This document shows, piece after piece, positions 16,622-26,356 of a DNA stretch of 64,000 nt. The position numbers and the translations under genes are program-made. The DNA is from JBDIVL01 sp039794405. GTDB taxonomy: Bacteria > Planctomycetota > Brocadiia > Brocadiales > Brocadiaceae. The DNA is taken from contig JBDIVL010000022.1 of assembly GCA_039794405.1 (NCBI GenBank), positions 1-64,000 on the forward strand. The letters are read 5' to 3'. Positions within the stretch are counted from its first letter, which is position 1; the number at the start of each line of letters is the position of its first letter. Under the pieces are notes generated by a model. The model made no database searches. It saw only the letters and a list, made by a program, of their open reading frames with translations, and was not told where the DNA came from.

Positions 16622-19600
16622 ATGACTCCACAATTTAATTTTCTTTTAAACTCTTTCTTGAAATCCTTTTCAAAGGTTGCTTGTATTACAGTTTTTTTGT
16701 TAGGACTTCTTGTGCTTCTTGGCTGGATATTCGATATCGCTGCTCTAAAGAGTTTTAACATTGATCCTGCTACTACGATGAAGGCCAATACAGCAATCTC
16801 CTTTATTCTGGTGAGTGTTTCTTTATGGTGCGTCCAGATGAAACGCGCAAACCAGTGGACAAGTCGTATAGCACAAGGATGTACATGTACCGTATTGCTC
16901 ATAGGATTCCTTACGCTTATTGAATATTCGACTGGTTGGGATATTGGTATTGACCAATTATTATTTCAGGATCATGGTATAGCCGTTGGACTATCTCCTT
17001 CGGGTAGAATGTCTCCCGTTACTGCATCGAACTTCTTTCTTATTGGAATGACCTTAGTATTTCTTAATACAAAGAACCAGAGATACTATAAATTTGTACA
17101 AGTTTTAATCTTCACAATAATTTTAATTTCCTTTCCGATTCTTTTGGGATATTTTTATAGTATAAAGCCTCTTTATCATATTGCATTTTACATAGGAATA
17201 GCAATACATACAGCAATACTATTCTTCATCCTCTGTATCGGCATCCTTTCACTCTATCCAAACCGTGGTCTCATGGCATTACTTACCAGTGTAAGCACTG
17301 GAGGACGCCTGGCACGTCATCTGTTAGGTGCAGCGATTCTTATCCTGCCTTTTTTGGGTTGGCTGAGATTGTTAGGAGAACAAAAAGAGATCTATAATAC
17401 CGAGTTTGGTTTATCAATTCAGGTAGTATTCAGTGTTGTTATTTTTGTATTTCTTATCTGGCGGAGTGCCATAGCACTTGAGAGGAAGGATATAGAGTAC
17501 AAGCAAACAGAAGAACAGTTGCATGAGGCAACCCAGAGATTAAAATTCCACATAGAAAACTCTCCCCTGGGTGTAATTGAGTGGGATTCAGATTATCGGA
17601 TTACCCGATGGAACGATAAGGCTGAGGTGATTTTTGGGTGGAACAGCGAGGAAATACTAGGCAAACGTATCGATGAACTACATTGGATTTATGAAGAGGA
17701 TTGGGATAATGTCCAGCAGATAATGGCTGATATGCTGAATGGCTCACGTCCGAGCAACGTTAATAAAAACCGCAACTATCGCAAAGATGGCTCTGTTATC
17801 TCTTGTGAATGGTACAACTCTGCGTTACTTGATGCTTCAGGCAAACTTGTGTCTGTTCTTTCATTGGTATTGGATGTTACTGAACGGAAACGAATAGAGG
17901 AAATGCTTCAAGAGAGGAATAGAATGCTTGATGCCCTTATGGAATATGTACCGGAAGGTATTACCATCGCTGATGCACCGAATGTCAATATTCGTATGAT
18001 TAGCAAGTTCGGAACACAATTAACCGGACGTTCGGAAGAGGAACTTAATGGTATTCCGGCAGAAATGCACGTAAAACAATGGGATATCTTACATTCTGAT
18101 GGTATTACACCCGCCACTCCAGAAGAATTACCATTAACCCGGGCTACTCAAAAGGGAGAGGTGGTAATGGACGAAGAATGGATCTTACATCGACCTAATG
18201 GAGAAAAAGTTACCATACTTTGCAATGCCGGACCGATCAAAGACGATAATGGCACTATTACTGGAGGTGTTATTGTCTGGAGGGATATTACCGAACGTAA
18301 ACGATCTGAGAATGAATTGAAAAAACATCAGGAACAGCTTGAGGAATTGATAAAAGCACGCACTACAGAGCTGAGAGTAGTCAATAAACAACTCCAGCAG
18401 GAAATCGAAGAACATAAACAAGCAGAAGATATATTAGAAAAAGAACGGCAATTCTTAAAAACTATCCTTGATACCATAGAAGTAGGAATCGTTGCCTGCG
18501 ATTCCCACGGTGTTTTAACCCTTTTTAATCGTGCTACTCAGGAGTTTCATGGTTTACCAGTAGAACCTCTCCCCGCTGATCGGTGGGCAGAGCACTATGA
18601 TTTATATCTTCCTGATGGTGTAACAAAAATGAAAAAGGCGCAGATACCTCTCTTCCGTGCCCTTCAGGGGGAAACTGTTCGGAACGCAGAAATGATGATT
18701 GTCCCAAAGCGTAGTGCCGCACGTATGATGTTAGCTAGTGGACAAGCATTAATCGACCGTTATGGTAAAAAGTTTGGTGCTGTTATTGCTATGTATGATA
18801 TTACTGAACGTAAAAGGGCGGAGGGAGCACTCCGTGCAAGTGAAAATAAATATCGTTTGCTTGTTGAGAATTTGCCGCAAAGGATATTTTATAAAGACAA
18901 AAATCTATCATACATATCTTGCAATGAAATTGCAGCGAGAGATTTACATATTAAGCCGGATGAGATCTATGGAAAAACAGATTATGACCTCTTCCCGAAA
19001 GAACTTGCCGATAAACACAGGGCTGATGATACAAAGATTATGGAGTCAGGGAAAAAAGAGGACAGAGAAGAACCTTTTATTATGAATGGAAAAGAACTTA
19101 TCCTGCATACGGTGAAAAGACCGATAAAGGACGAAAAAGGTAATGTAATCGGTATACTAAGCTGTTCCTTAGATATTACTGAAAAAATTATTTTACAGAA
19201 AGAGGCAGAGCAGTCCAGGCACTTAGCATCATTGGGTGAACTAGCAGCGGGTGTAGGTCATGAGATCAATAACCCTATAACAGGTGTCATTAACTGCGCC
19301 CAAATACTCTTTAATAAAAGTCAAGAGGGAAGTAAAGAAAGAGACCTTGCCAGTCGGATTATAAAAGATGGTGACCGAATAGCAAGGATTGTCGATAGCC
19401 TTCTTTCCTTTGCCCGGCCTGGCAGTAAAGAGAAAAAGAGTATTGTCAGTGTAAATGAAATACTGTCTGATACGGTGATACTGACAGGGGCACAATTACG
19501 AAAGGAAGGTATTAAATTAAAAGTGGATATTCCCCAAAAATTACCGGAAATTATTGCCAATCCACAGCTCATTCAGCAGGTATTTCTGAACGCTATAAAT

Positions 19601-19921
19601 AACGCACGGTATGCCCTGAACCAAAAATATCCGGAAACACATGATAAGAAAATCCTTGAGATCATAGGAGAAGAAATAATGATGAATGATCATTCATATG
19701 TAAAGGTTACCTTCTACGATCATGGCACCGGTATACCCGCTCACATAAAAGATAAAGTAATGAATCCCTTTGTTACCACAAAACCTAATAGTAAAGGGAC
19801 CGGATTAGGTTTGAGCCTTAGTCATAAAATTGTGAATGACCATGGGGGCAAGCTTATGATTGATAGTATTGAAGGCGAATTTACCAAGGTTTCAGTCATT
19901 CTTCCAGTAAAAACGGCTTAA
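16622..19921 (+). CDS. Membrane-bound multi-PAS sensor histidine kinase
   Basis: A 1099-residue hybrid-free sensor kinase. Residues 1-285 hold about eight membrane segments. Four PAS/PAC-like domains follow (about 300-425, 435-560, 605-735, 740-865); three of the linkers end in DITERKR or DVTERKR and the fourth in DITEKI. A coiled coil lies at about 560-605. The HisKA box is LGELAAGVGHEINNP with phospho-acceptor H880; then the N-box NAINNARYAL, G1 DHGTGIP and G2 KGTGLGLSLSHKIV of the ATPase domain. No receiver domain or response regulator is adjacent, so its output partner is unknown. It probably senses a redox or small-molecule cue at the membrane. The ATG at 16622 follows AATTGAAACA with no strong ribosome site. 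Confidence 0.94.
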   Translation: MTPQFNFLLNSFLKSFSKVACITVFLLGLLVLLGWIFDIAALKSFNIDPATTMKANTAISFILVSVSLWCVQMKRANQWTSRIAQGCTCTVLLIGFLTLIEYSTGWDIGIDQLLFQDHGIAVGLSPSGRMSPVTASNFFLIGMTLVFLNTKNQRYYKFVQVLIFTIILISFPILLGYFYSIKPLYHIAFYIGIAIHTAILFFILCIGILSLYPNRGLMALLTSVSTGGRLARHLLGAAILILPFLGWLRLLGEQKEIYNTEFGLSIQVVFSVVIFVFLIWRSAIALERKDIEYKQTEEQLHEATQRLKFHIENSPLGVIEWDSDYRITRWNDKAEVIFGWNSEEILGKRIDELHWIYEEDWDNVQQIMADMLNGSRPSNVNKNRNYRKDGSVISCEWYNSALLDASGKLVSVLSLVLDVTERKRIEEMLQERNRMLDALMEYVPEGITIADAPNVNIRMISKFGTQLTGRSEEELNGIPAEMHVKQWDILHSDGITPATPEELPLTRATQKGEVVMDEEWILHRPNGEKVTILCNAGPIKDDNGTITGGVIVWRDITERKRSENELKKHQEQLEELIKARTTELRVVNKQLQQEIEEHKQAEDILEKERQFLKTILDTIEVGIVACDSHGVLTLFNRATQEFHGLPVEPLPADRWAEHYDLYLPDGVTKMKKAQIPLFRALQGETVRNAEMMIVPKRSAARMMLASGQALIDRYGKKFGAVIAMYDITERKRAEGALRASENKYRLLVENLPQRIFYKDKNLSYISCNEIAARDLHIKPDEIYGKTDYDLFPKELADKHRADDTKIMESGKKEDREEPFIMNGKELILHTVKRPIKDEKGNVIGILSCSLDITEKIILQKEAEQSRHLASLGELAAGVGHEINNPITGVINCAQILFNKSQEGSKERDLASRIIKDGDRIARIVDSLLSFARPGSKEKKSIVSVNEILSDTVILTGAQLRKEGIKLKVDIPQKLPEIIANPQLIQQVFLNAINNARYALNQKYPETHDKKILEIIGEEIMMNDHSYVKVTFYDHGTGIPAHIKDKVMNPFVTTKPNSKGTGLGLSLSHKIVNDHGGKLMIDSIEGEFTKVSVILPVKTA

Positions 19922-19965
19922 AATCAGCATGGAGAAAAATTACGACTTCCGGCAGCTTTTGACAG

Positions 19966-20046
19966 AGTAGGGTGGGCATTGCCCACCAAAACATCACCTC
20001 ACTCTCCTACATTATTTATTCTTCGGTGGGCAATGCCCACCCTACT
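19966..20046. repeat. 81-bp element with perfect 22-bp inverted ends
   Basis: Bases 19966-19987 and 20025-20046 are exact inverted copies (22 bp, starting AGTAGGGTGGGCATTG), separated by 37 bp. Each arm is itself a palindrome (GGTGGGCATTGCCCACC). It lies 45 bp after the histidine kinase stop. A degenerate GGTGGGCGATGCCCC occurs near 21334. It looks like a MITE- or REP-like unit with no coding capacity. Confidence 0.9.
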
Positions 20047-20218
20047 ACTCCTGGTTTGGAATTCCTGTGCGTCAAGTTTCGATGTTCCGGTGAGTCCTCT
20101 CACCGAAACAAATCAGGACCAGCACAGGTTTCGATGTGCGGACCAATTAATGTATAACCCAGAAAGTACGAGATTAAATACTTTTATCTCATTGATCTGA
20201 TTGATATAATCGTACGGT

Positions 20219-21307
20219 ATGAATCTAAAATTCAACGACCATCTACTCCCAACACTTCCCATTATGGAAGATCTTCCCCTGGATAGGATTATTGGGATTA
20301 CGTCAACCATACCCGTTGAAATAGTTTTTGCCGCCGGGTTTATCCCTATAGACCTTAACAATATTTTTATCTGTGATACATGCTCTTACAAAATGGTCGA
20401 AGATGCCGAGTCGTCCGGTCTCCCCAGAAATACGTGTGCCTGGATCAAAGGTATCTATTCAGCCACCAGGAAATATCGTATCCAAAAGATTATCAGTGTG
20501 GTTCAAGGAGACTGTAGTAACAATCAGGCACTCATGGAAATTTTTCAGTCTGAGGGCATTAACACTATTCCTTTTGCATACCCGCACGCCAAAACGGATA
20601 AGACGTTTTTACACGATCAATTACTACGTCTTGCTGACAGCTTAGGAGTAGATTATTCAAAGGCGGAAGAAATGAAAAAACGCCTTGATACGGTCCGGGC
20701 AAAGATACACGAAATCGATAGGCTTACCTGGGTGGAAAACCTCGTAACGGGTGAGGAAAACCATATCTGGACAGTATCTGCTAGTGACCTCATGGGAGAT
20801 TATGTTGCTTTTGAAGGACGTGCTTTAAATTTTTTAAAATTAGTGCAGGGACGTGAACCCATTCAACATGATCTTCGGATAGGCGTTATTGGTATACCAC
20901 CTATCTGCGAAGACCTTTATTCATTTCTTTCTTCCATTGGAACCCATGTTGTGTTTAATGAGATACAGAGACAGTTTGCCATGCCTTATCAAACAGAAAA
21001 CCTTGTTGATCAATACAGCCGGTATACTTATCCCTATGATATATTCTCACGCCTGGAAGATATTCAGCAGGAAATAAAGCGAAGGAATATCAAGGGGCTT
21101 ATCCATTATGTCCAGAGCTTCTGCCATCGACATATCCACGATATTATGATAAGAAAACATATCCAAATACCCATTCTTACCCTGGACTGTGACCGCCCGG
21201 GGAGACTGGACGGAGCCATGAAGACGCGTATTGAGGCCTTCGTAGAAATGCTGAAAAATTATGAATCAGAGTCATCGTGCCGCTCTTACGACACCTGGAA
21301 ACCATGA
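20219..21307 (+). CDS. 2-hydroxyacyl-CoA dehydratase family protein (HgdB/D-subunit type)
   Basis: A 362-residue protein of the HgdB/FldC/BcrB family. Visible features are TSTIPVEIVFAAGFIPIDLNN, a cysteine in NTCAWIKG, VVQGDCSNNQAL with a second cysteine, RIGVIGIPPICEDLYSF, FNEIQRQFAMP, YVQSFCHRHIHD and LDCDRPGRLD. Family members bind a [4Fe-4S] cluster through such cysteines and carry out radical dehydrations or reductions after one-electron activation by an HgdC-type ATPase. No activator or second subunit is adjacent, so it may be an orphan of unknown substrate. Confidence 0.87.
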   Translation: MNLKFNDHLLPTLPIMEDLPLDRIIGITSTIPVEIVFAAGFIPIDLNNIFICDTCSYKMVEDAESSGLPRNTCAWIKGIYSATRKYRIQKIISVVQGDCSNNQALMEIFQSEGINTIPFAYPHAKTDKTFLHDQLLRLADSLGVDYSKAEEMKKRLDTVRAKIHEIDRLTWVENLVTGEENHIWTVSASDLMGDYVAFEGRALNFLKLVQGREPIQHDLRIGVIGIPPICEDLYSFLSSIGTHVVFNEIQRQFAMPYQTENLVDQYSRYTYPYDIFSRLEDIQQEIKRRNIKGLIHYVQSFCHRHIHDIMIRKHIQIPILTLDCDRPGRLDGAMKTRIEAFVEMLKNYESESSCRSYDTWKP

Positions 21308-21980
21308 AAATTGTTATGGATATCTCAGATATTTTGGTGGGCGATGCCCCATATGCATCAAGCTAAACTGATTTACCGGAAAAGATTTTCTTTTGCCCTT
21401 TCAGGGCTTGATATTTTTCTCTTTCTTTTTTTCAAAGGGCTTCACCCTCTGCTATATCCTTACGGCCTAAGAGAAAAAACATTATTGATGAATCCAATTG
21501 CACTGTTTCAGTGTGGTACAGACAATAACCGCTTACGTAAAATGAAAATTTCTATACATTAAATTAGACCCGAAGGACAGAAAGATTATAGCCAGGGGCT
21601 ACGCCCCATAAGCGCTAACTTGTATTATTGACAAATTTTATTCATCATGGTATTTTTATATCAATTATCCCGCCAACCAATTTCGACTATGAAAAATCTT
21701 AAGAATTTCAAACTGCAGATACAGCGGCAAGGCGCGCCTTGCCACTACACTATTAAAGTCGCCGAAGGCCCAGTTTAATACATATAACCTCCGATCCCCT
21801 TCCAGGAAGAGGCCCTCATGCCTGAATCTGCAAAGGGTAACCTTAATTTATTGCAAATAAACTACGGTTACCGTATAATGAAACGCCCTTCGGTTATTAC
21901 CCTATATTTTTCTGTATGGCATGGAGAAAACATATGCCATGTGATATACCAAAAGAAAATGAATCATTGTCAAATTGTCA
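21308..21980. other. Gene-free spacer between HgdB-like and HDOD genes
   Basis: These 670 bp carry a degenerate GGTGGGC/GCCCC palindrome near 21334 and a perfect GGCAAGGCG palindrome at 21726-21743. The open frames seen (83 and 66 residues) have no ribosome site and unnatural composition. They are not called. Confidence 0.6.
21726..21743. repeat. GGCAAGGCG perfect palindrome
   Basis: The 18-bp perfect palindrome GGCAAGGCG/CGCCTTGCC is extended on the right by ACTACA. It is the same core as at 14212-14237. Confidence 0.85.
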
Positions 21981-22865
21981 ATGAGCAATTATCTTATGCC
22001 GGCAGACTCTGGAAATAAAAGATATAGCATCGAAGAGATACTGGAGAAGACAGAAAACCTCTCCTTTATACCAACCGTTGTCGCAGACCTTATGGAAAAG
22101 ACATCGGATCCCGAAATAACTGTCCATGAGGTTACTGAGTTGATTAGAAAAGATCAAGGTCTGGTCGCCCAAGTATTTAAAGTTGCGAACTCATCGTTCT
22201 ATGGACGGTTAAAAAAGGCAGAAAACTTAACTGATGCCGTTATAACCCTCGGACTACGGGGATTAAAATCCTTTGTTATTACGCAGGCAGTAAAGCATGT
22301 ATTAACTGCTACGGGCATGGATACTCATTCATTGTGGAAACATGCAATAAGGGTATCCGATGCCTCATTGGTTTTAGCAAAAGAATTACAATATAACATC
22401 CTTGAAAATGTCCTGGTGGGGGGATTGGTACACGACATTGGAAAGGCATTTATTGAAAACATCTATCCGGGAGTTTCCTTGTCAATTGATCATAAGGCAG
22501 TGGAGGACCATATAATTCACAAAGATGCGGAAAGGATTATCCTGGGTTTTGATCATACAGAGGTCGGGGCGTTGATAACAGAAAAGTGGAATTTTCCTCA
22601 CAAGATCGTTGAAATAATACGGTATCACCACACGGATGATATCAAAAAAGTAAGCATGGAATCACACGTAGTAATTGGTATTGTTAAAATCGCAAACGCA
22701 ATAAGCAGACAGCACGACGATCAATTAAATTCATCAAGAGACGATATTCTTAAAGAACTGAATTCTCTGAGTACCTTCGTTCTAACAACCGACCAATTAC
22801 AACGCCTGCTGGAAGAAATTAAAATGAAATGGGGTACAGAGGATAAGAAGAACTGGTTTTATTAA
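21981..22865 (+). CDS. HDOD domain signalling protein
   Basis: About 294 residues of HDOD domain, a catalytically dead HD relative used in signalling. Features are SFIPTVVADLMEKTSDPEIT, IRKDQGLVAQVFKVANSSFYG, AVITLGLRGLKSFVITQAV, and the HD-like GGLVHDIGKA motif, followed by FDHTEVGALITEKWNFP. A TTG six bases earlier (21975) is in frame; I chose the ATG at 21981, and ATG at 21996 is also possible. HDOD proteins commonly work with PAS or GGDEF systems, and one of each lies upstream. It converges on the resB-like gene. Confidence 0.9.
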   Translation: MSNYLMPADSGNKRYSIEEILEKTENLSFIPTVVADLMEKTSDPEITVHEVTELIRKDQGLVAQVFKVANSSFYGRLKKAENLTDAVITLGLRGLKSFVITQAVKHVLTATGMDTHSLWKHAIRVSDASLVLAKELQYNILENVLVGGLVHDIGKAFIENIYPGVSLSIDHKAVEDHIIHKDAERIILGFDHTEVGALITEKWNFPHKIVEIIRYHHTDDIKKVSMESHVVIGIVKIANAISRQHDDQLNSSRDDILKELNSLSTFVLTTDQLQRLLEEIKMKWGTEDKKNWFY

Positions 22866-22880
22866 AAATTGTTCGCTGTT

Positions 22881-23852
22881 TTAACTATTGACCATCCTGC
22901 CAACAGTCCTTAAAATAACAAGTAGCATGCCAACAGAAAAGAATACAATTGTCACAAAGGTTAGTGGAATACTTGGGTTTTTCTTTACATTAACAAGAAC
23001 ACCCGGCGCTGTTTTGATATCTGCAAAAGTAATCTTTGAACCGTTGATCTCCTTCGTGTTTTTCTCACCAATAGGTAAAAAGGTTTGTTGCACGCCGCTG
23101 TTACTTCCTCCGGCAGAAATCAATTTTACAACCGGATAGCGGTATTGCGGAGGCATATAGAGATCGGCAACCCGCATCTGGTCACCATTGACATGAAACG
23201 GCTCATCAATCTTCAGATTGCAGGCACGATCGTCCACAAGGAGGACTACGCTCGATGCGATCCATCCATAATCCCTCAAAAGGATCTCAAACACACCATG
23301 TTGTAAGAGAACCGGATTGTTGTAACCGAGACTGTCAGAATATTCAACTCCATCCTTTTTGAGAGTAACAAGGGCTTTAATCTTTTTTGGCATCCCGTTC
23401 GGGTAATAACTTTCCTTAATGTCTGTAACTTTCATCTCAACATCACCCAAATTTGTCCACTCGCTGGATACAGATACAGGCATTTCTGATGAGGAATAGA
23501 ACCCGCCAATAAGATGAGTAACCAGGGTGATAATAAATCCAATATGCACGACAGATGCCCCGTACAGAGGAATTTTTTTTATGCCAACTTTTACCTTTTT
23601 TATAATTGAGTCAAGGGTACACAAAAAAGTATTGATGCCGTAGAAAATACAGGCAAGAAACAGGAGATAGAACCATGTATGGATTGGCTTCTTATGAAGA
23701 AAAAAAAAGGAGATATCCTCACCAGAAAGCCCTGCATACTGATGGGGGAAAAAGTTCATAATGAGGCTGCCAATAATAAGCAAACCGGTAATAGTAAATC
23801 CGGTAATAATACCGAACTTTTGTGATTTAAAAATGATATAAAGTTTTTTCAT
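22881..23852 (-). CDS. resB: ResB/Ccs1-like cytochrome c biogenesis protein
   Basis: This 323-residue membrane protein of the system II cytochrome c maturation pathway pairs with CcsA to deliver heme to apocytochromes. It has an N-terminal hydrophobic segment (about 13-33), two more around 58-75 and 95-117, then a soluble extracytoplasmic domain, and a final helix near 295-315 (TFVTIVFFSVGMLLVIL), which matches ResB topology. It is shorter than many ResB proteins (400-600). It follows ccsA on the same strand with a 99-base gap. The start ATG has no obvious ribosome site. Confidence 0.85.
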   Translation of the reverse strand: MKKLYIIFKSQKFGIITGFTITGLLIIGSLIMNFFPHQYAGLSGEDISFFFLHKKPIHTWFYLLFLACIFYGINTFLCTLDSIIKKVKVGIKKIPLYGASVVHIGFIITLVTHLIGGFYSSSEMPVSVSSEWTNLGDVEMKVTDIKESYYPNGMPKKIKALVTLKKDGVEYSDSLGYNNPVLLQHGVFEILLRDYGWIASSVVLLVDDRACNLKIDEPFHVNGDQMRVADLYMPPQYRYPVVKLISAGGSNSGVQQTFLPIGEKNTKEINGSKITFADIKTAPGVLVNVKKNPSIPLTFVTIVFFSVGMLLVILRTVGRMVNS

Positions 23853-23951
23853 GTGTTGTGTGGTTGCCGTTTATTGAGAAGTATTTTGCTAAATGCTACG
23901 CAGCCTTTCCCTGGATACTCCGGTAATCCTGTCCAGCATAATCAACGTATT

Positions 23952-24719
23952 TCATCGAAAACTATGAGAACTGCCAATAAAAAAACTGGTACCTACATAG
24001 GTCATTATCAGGATGATAAATCCCAGAATAGCCATCGGTGGTTTGAATCGTTTTGCCTCTTGCCAATAGTCAAGGTGTAAGCAGGTAGCATAGAAGAACC
24101 ATATGATGACAGACCAAACAACCTTGGCATCCCAAAGGAAATATGATCCCCAGGCAACATATCCCCATAGTCCTCCAAAAATCATTGAGATGGAAAAGAC
24201 AATGAGACCGTATTGAAAACCTGAGTCAATAATCTGATCGTACCGCCTCTTTTCTCCCGATATGAAATAGCGTGCAACGGCTGCAGACATAGCGCTAACC
24301 CACAGGGCGTAACAGAAGAAAGAACAGGGTACATGCAACACATACCAGATGGTAAGCATGAGTGGAGGGGCATAACTTAACCCCATCGGAAAAATTGCGG
24401 CTGCTATAAAAAAACAGTATCCCACCCCAAATAAAGACATGCGGTAAATACGGCTATCCGTCCCGGCGTAAATAAGTTGAATAATAAACGTGGCAGCCGC
24501 GAAGGCATTAAAGGACTCAAATTTATTTGTTAAAGGGAAATACCCTATTGCTATACCACGGATCGTAATAGTTCCAAGGTGGAGAAGCACGATTCCCAGC
24601 AGAATAAAAAAGCGCAGCTTCCATCTGGCAAATCCGAATATCCAGTATAATGAATAAGCACCAAAGCAAATCCAATAGAGGATAATTGATGATTGAATAA
24701 GAGATTGGGCTGTTTCCAT
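23952..24719 (-). CDS. ccsA: CcsA/ResC-type cytochrome c assembly protein
   Basis: A 255-residue multi-pass heme handling protein. The tryptophan-rich WWD-type region reads GLWGYVAWGSYFLWDAKVVW, with the family order WGxxAWGxxxxWD, and is followed by HLDYWQE. About eight hydrophobic segments are visible, with conserved histidines such as HLGTITIRG and VLHVPCSF. It works with ResB in heme export and ligation. The ATG overlaps the upstream foldase stop in TAATG, so the two are translationally coupled. Confidence 0.93.
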   Translation of the reverse strand: METAQSLIQSSIILYWICFGAYSLYWIFGFARWKLRFFILLGIVLLHLGTITIRGIAIGYFPLTNKFESFNAFAAATFIIQLIYAGTDSRIYRMSLFGVGYCFFIAAAIFPMGLSYAPPLMLTIWYVLHVPCSFFCYALWVSAMSAAVARYFISGEKRRYDQIIDSGFQYGLIVFSISMIFGGLWGYVAWGSYFLWDAKVVWSVIIWFFYATCLHLDYWQEAKRFKPPMAILGFIILIMTYVGTSFFIGSSHSFR

Positions 24720-25819
24720 TATTGTAAGGTTATCTCAACTTTTGCCTTTTCCCGTAAATCCTTAACCATACTGCTCATCTCAATTCCAATCAGTTCGTTT
24801 CGTACCCTGTCTTTTACCTCACTAAAACTCACATCTTTTGGAGCGGTATGATCCGTAACCTTTATCAAATGATATCCAAATTCAGTTTTAACAGGATCGC
24901 TGACTTTACCGGTCTCTGTATTAAACGCAGCATTGGCAAATGCCTCCACCATAACACCGTGACGGGGAAATGAGCCTAATGCACCACCAGTTTTCCCGGT
25001 TGGACAATCTGAATATTTCTTTGCCAATTCTGCAAAATCAGCTCCTTCGTCAAGTTCTTTTTTAATAGATTCTATTTTTGCCCTTGCCTTGTCCAGTTCT
25101 TCTTGTGTCTTCATACCTTTTGTATCAACAAGGATATGGCTTGCCGTAATGGTTTCACCATTAAAATTACCGATATTCTTGATAAAATATTCTTCTGTTT
25201 TTTTATCATCGACACTTTGAGATACATAGCTTTCAATCGCTGCCGACATCCTAATCGCTGTTTTCAATTCATCAACATTGCTTCCCTGAAATTCCAAAAA
25301 CTGTTCTAAGGTTTTATCTTTCGTTGCGGGGTTGTTCTTGATATTTTCCCGCATTTTAGCGACCTCTTTCTCCACCACTTCGTCAGAAACCGTTAAATTT
25401 TTCTCCACAACAAATTGTCTTAGGAGGCTTTGCGCAACAAGTTGCTCGGTAATTTGCTGTTCCATCGAAACCAACGTAGCAGGGTTTACGTGATTTTTAA
25501 ACCGGTCTAAGATCTTATCCAGATCTTTGCGGAGAATTTTTTCGTTATTTACCGTAGCAATAACCTTATTGGGATCGGCCTTTTCCTTCTTGCCATGAAC
25601 ACCCATACCATGTCCGCTGCCTTCCATCGACATCCCCGTCCCATGCATTTTTTCCTTATCTTCTTTGCCGAAATCGACATTTTTATGGATTTTTGCAAAA
25701 TCCTGTTCGTTCATTTCACCACTTACTTGAGGATTTCCCGACTCATTTTTTTCACAGCCATAAATACATAAGGCAACTACACTCAAAAAAAACAGAAAAA
25801 CAGTAGCTCTTTTTACCAT
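24719..25819 (-). CDS. SurA/PpiC-type peptidyl-prolyl isomerase, probable lipoprotein
   Basis: A 366-residue foldase. The N-terminal hydrophobic stretch ends in IYGC (Cys22), an imperfect lipobox, so it is probably membrane-anchored outside the cytoplasm. A Met/His-rich segment follows at residues 58-75 (MHGTGMSMEGSGHGMGVH), which could bind metal. A SurA-like chaperone helical domain spans about 85-220. The PpiC parvulin domain (about 225-335) shows TASHILV, ADFAELAKKYSDCPTGK, GGALGSFPRHGVMVEAFANAAF and EFGYHLIKV. It is the first gene of an operon with ccsA and resB, so it probably assists folding of secreted cytochromes. Confidence 0.9.
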   Translation of the reverse strand: MVKRATVFLFFLSVVALCIYGCEKNESGNPQVSGEMNEQDFAKIHKNVDFGKEDKEKMHGTGMSMEGSGHGMGVHGKKEKADPNKVIATVNNEKILRKDLDKILDRFKNHVNPATLVSMEQQITEQLVAQSLLRQFVVEKNLTVSDEVVEKEVAKMRENIKNNPATKDKTLEQFLEFQGSNVDELKTAIRMSAAIESYVSQSVDDKKTEEYFIKNIGNFNGETITASHILVDTKGMKTQEELDKARAKIESIKKELDEGADFAELAKKYSDCPTGKTGGALGSFPRHGVMVEAFANAAFNTETGKVSDPVKTEFGYHLIKVTDHTAPKDVSFSEVKDRVRNELIGIEMSSMVKDLREKAKVEITLQ

Positions 25820-25875
25820 AATATAATGTACTCCTTAAAAAAGATAATTTTTGCGAGAATTAACAAAAACTTTGG

Positions 25876-26106
25876 TTAACTAGGTATGCGGGGGGTATGC
25901 TTTCTTCCATAATATTCTGTGATAAGCTTCAGGAGGTCTTCTTCTTCCAGGCTTGAAATATAGTCTAATGCAATATCAATAAGGAGTTCAACAGAAAGCC
26001 TCGGATTCTTTGCTGTAATCCGCTTTAAAGCCTCAAGTATCTCAGGGTCAATCTCCATTGCTGTTTTGGGCTTAAATAGACAATATTGTAAAAGCTTAAT
26101 GTTCAT
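25876..26106 (-). CDS. Small hypothetical protein, 76 residues
   Basis: The frame begins MNIKLLQYCLFKPKTAMEIDPEILEAL and continues with helical, acidic sequence (LSVELLIDIALDYISSLEEEDLLKLI). A start at the internal Met in AMEIDPEI is also possible. There is no signal or membrane segment. The pattern of strand then two helices loosely recalls small DNA-binding or scaffold proteins, but I do not recognise a family. It lies between tRNA-Leu and the foldase gene on the same strand. Confidence 0.5.
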   Translation of the reverse strand: MNIKLLQYCLFKPKTAMEIDPEILEALKRITAKNPRLSVELLIDIALDYISSLEEEDLLKLITEYYGRKHTPRIPS

Positions 26107-26214
26107 AACAAGGAAAAATATTTTGCCGGATAATACTCATTTATGGATAACTTTAACAAAGTATGCATTGGATTTGTTCCTTATTATGATAATTTTTATC
26201 ATAATTCATATACA

Positions 26215-26300
26215 TGGGCGAGGTGGGAGTCGAACCCACACGGCCTTTTTACGGCCAAAGGATTTTAAGTCCTTCGTGTCTGCCATTCCACCACTCGCCC
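26215..26300 (-). tRNA. tRNA-Leu (anticodon TAA)
   Basis: Minus strand: acceptor GGGCGAG pairs with CTCGCCC, discriminator A. The anticodon arm AAGGA/TCCTT has loop CTTAAAA, giving TAA. The long variable arm (TTGGCCGTAAAAAGGCCG) is class II, as for Leu. CCA is not encoded. Confidence 0.97.
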
Positions 26301-26356
26301 GACAGTTTCGTGTCCTACCGGCTTGGCTATAAATGAAAACAAGCTATAAAGACCCC

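Noticed and set aside
21311..21562. 83-residue frame after the HgdB-like gene
   Set aside because: No ribosome site; contains a degenerate palindrome and no protein-like pattern.
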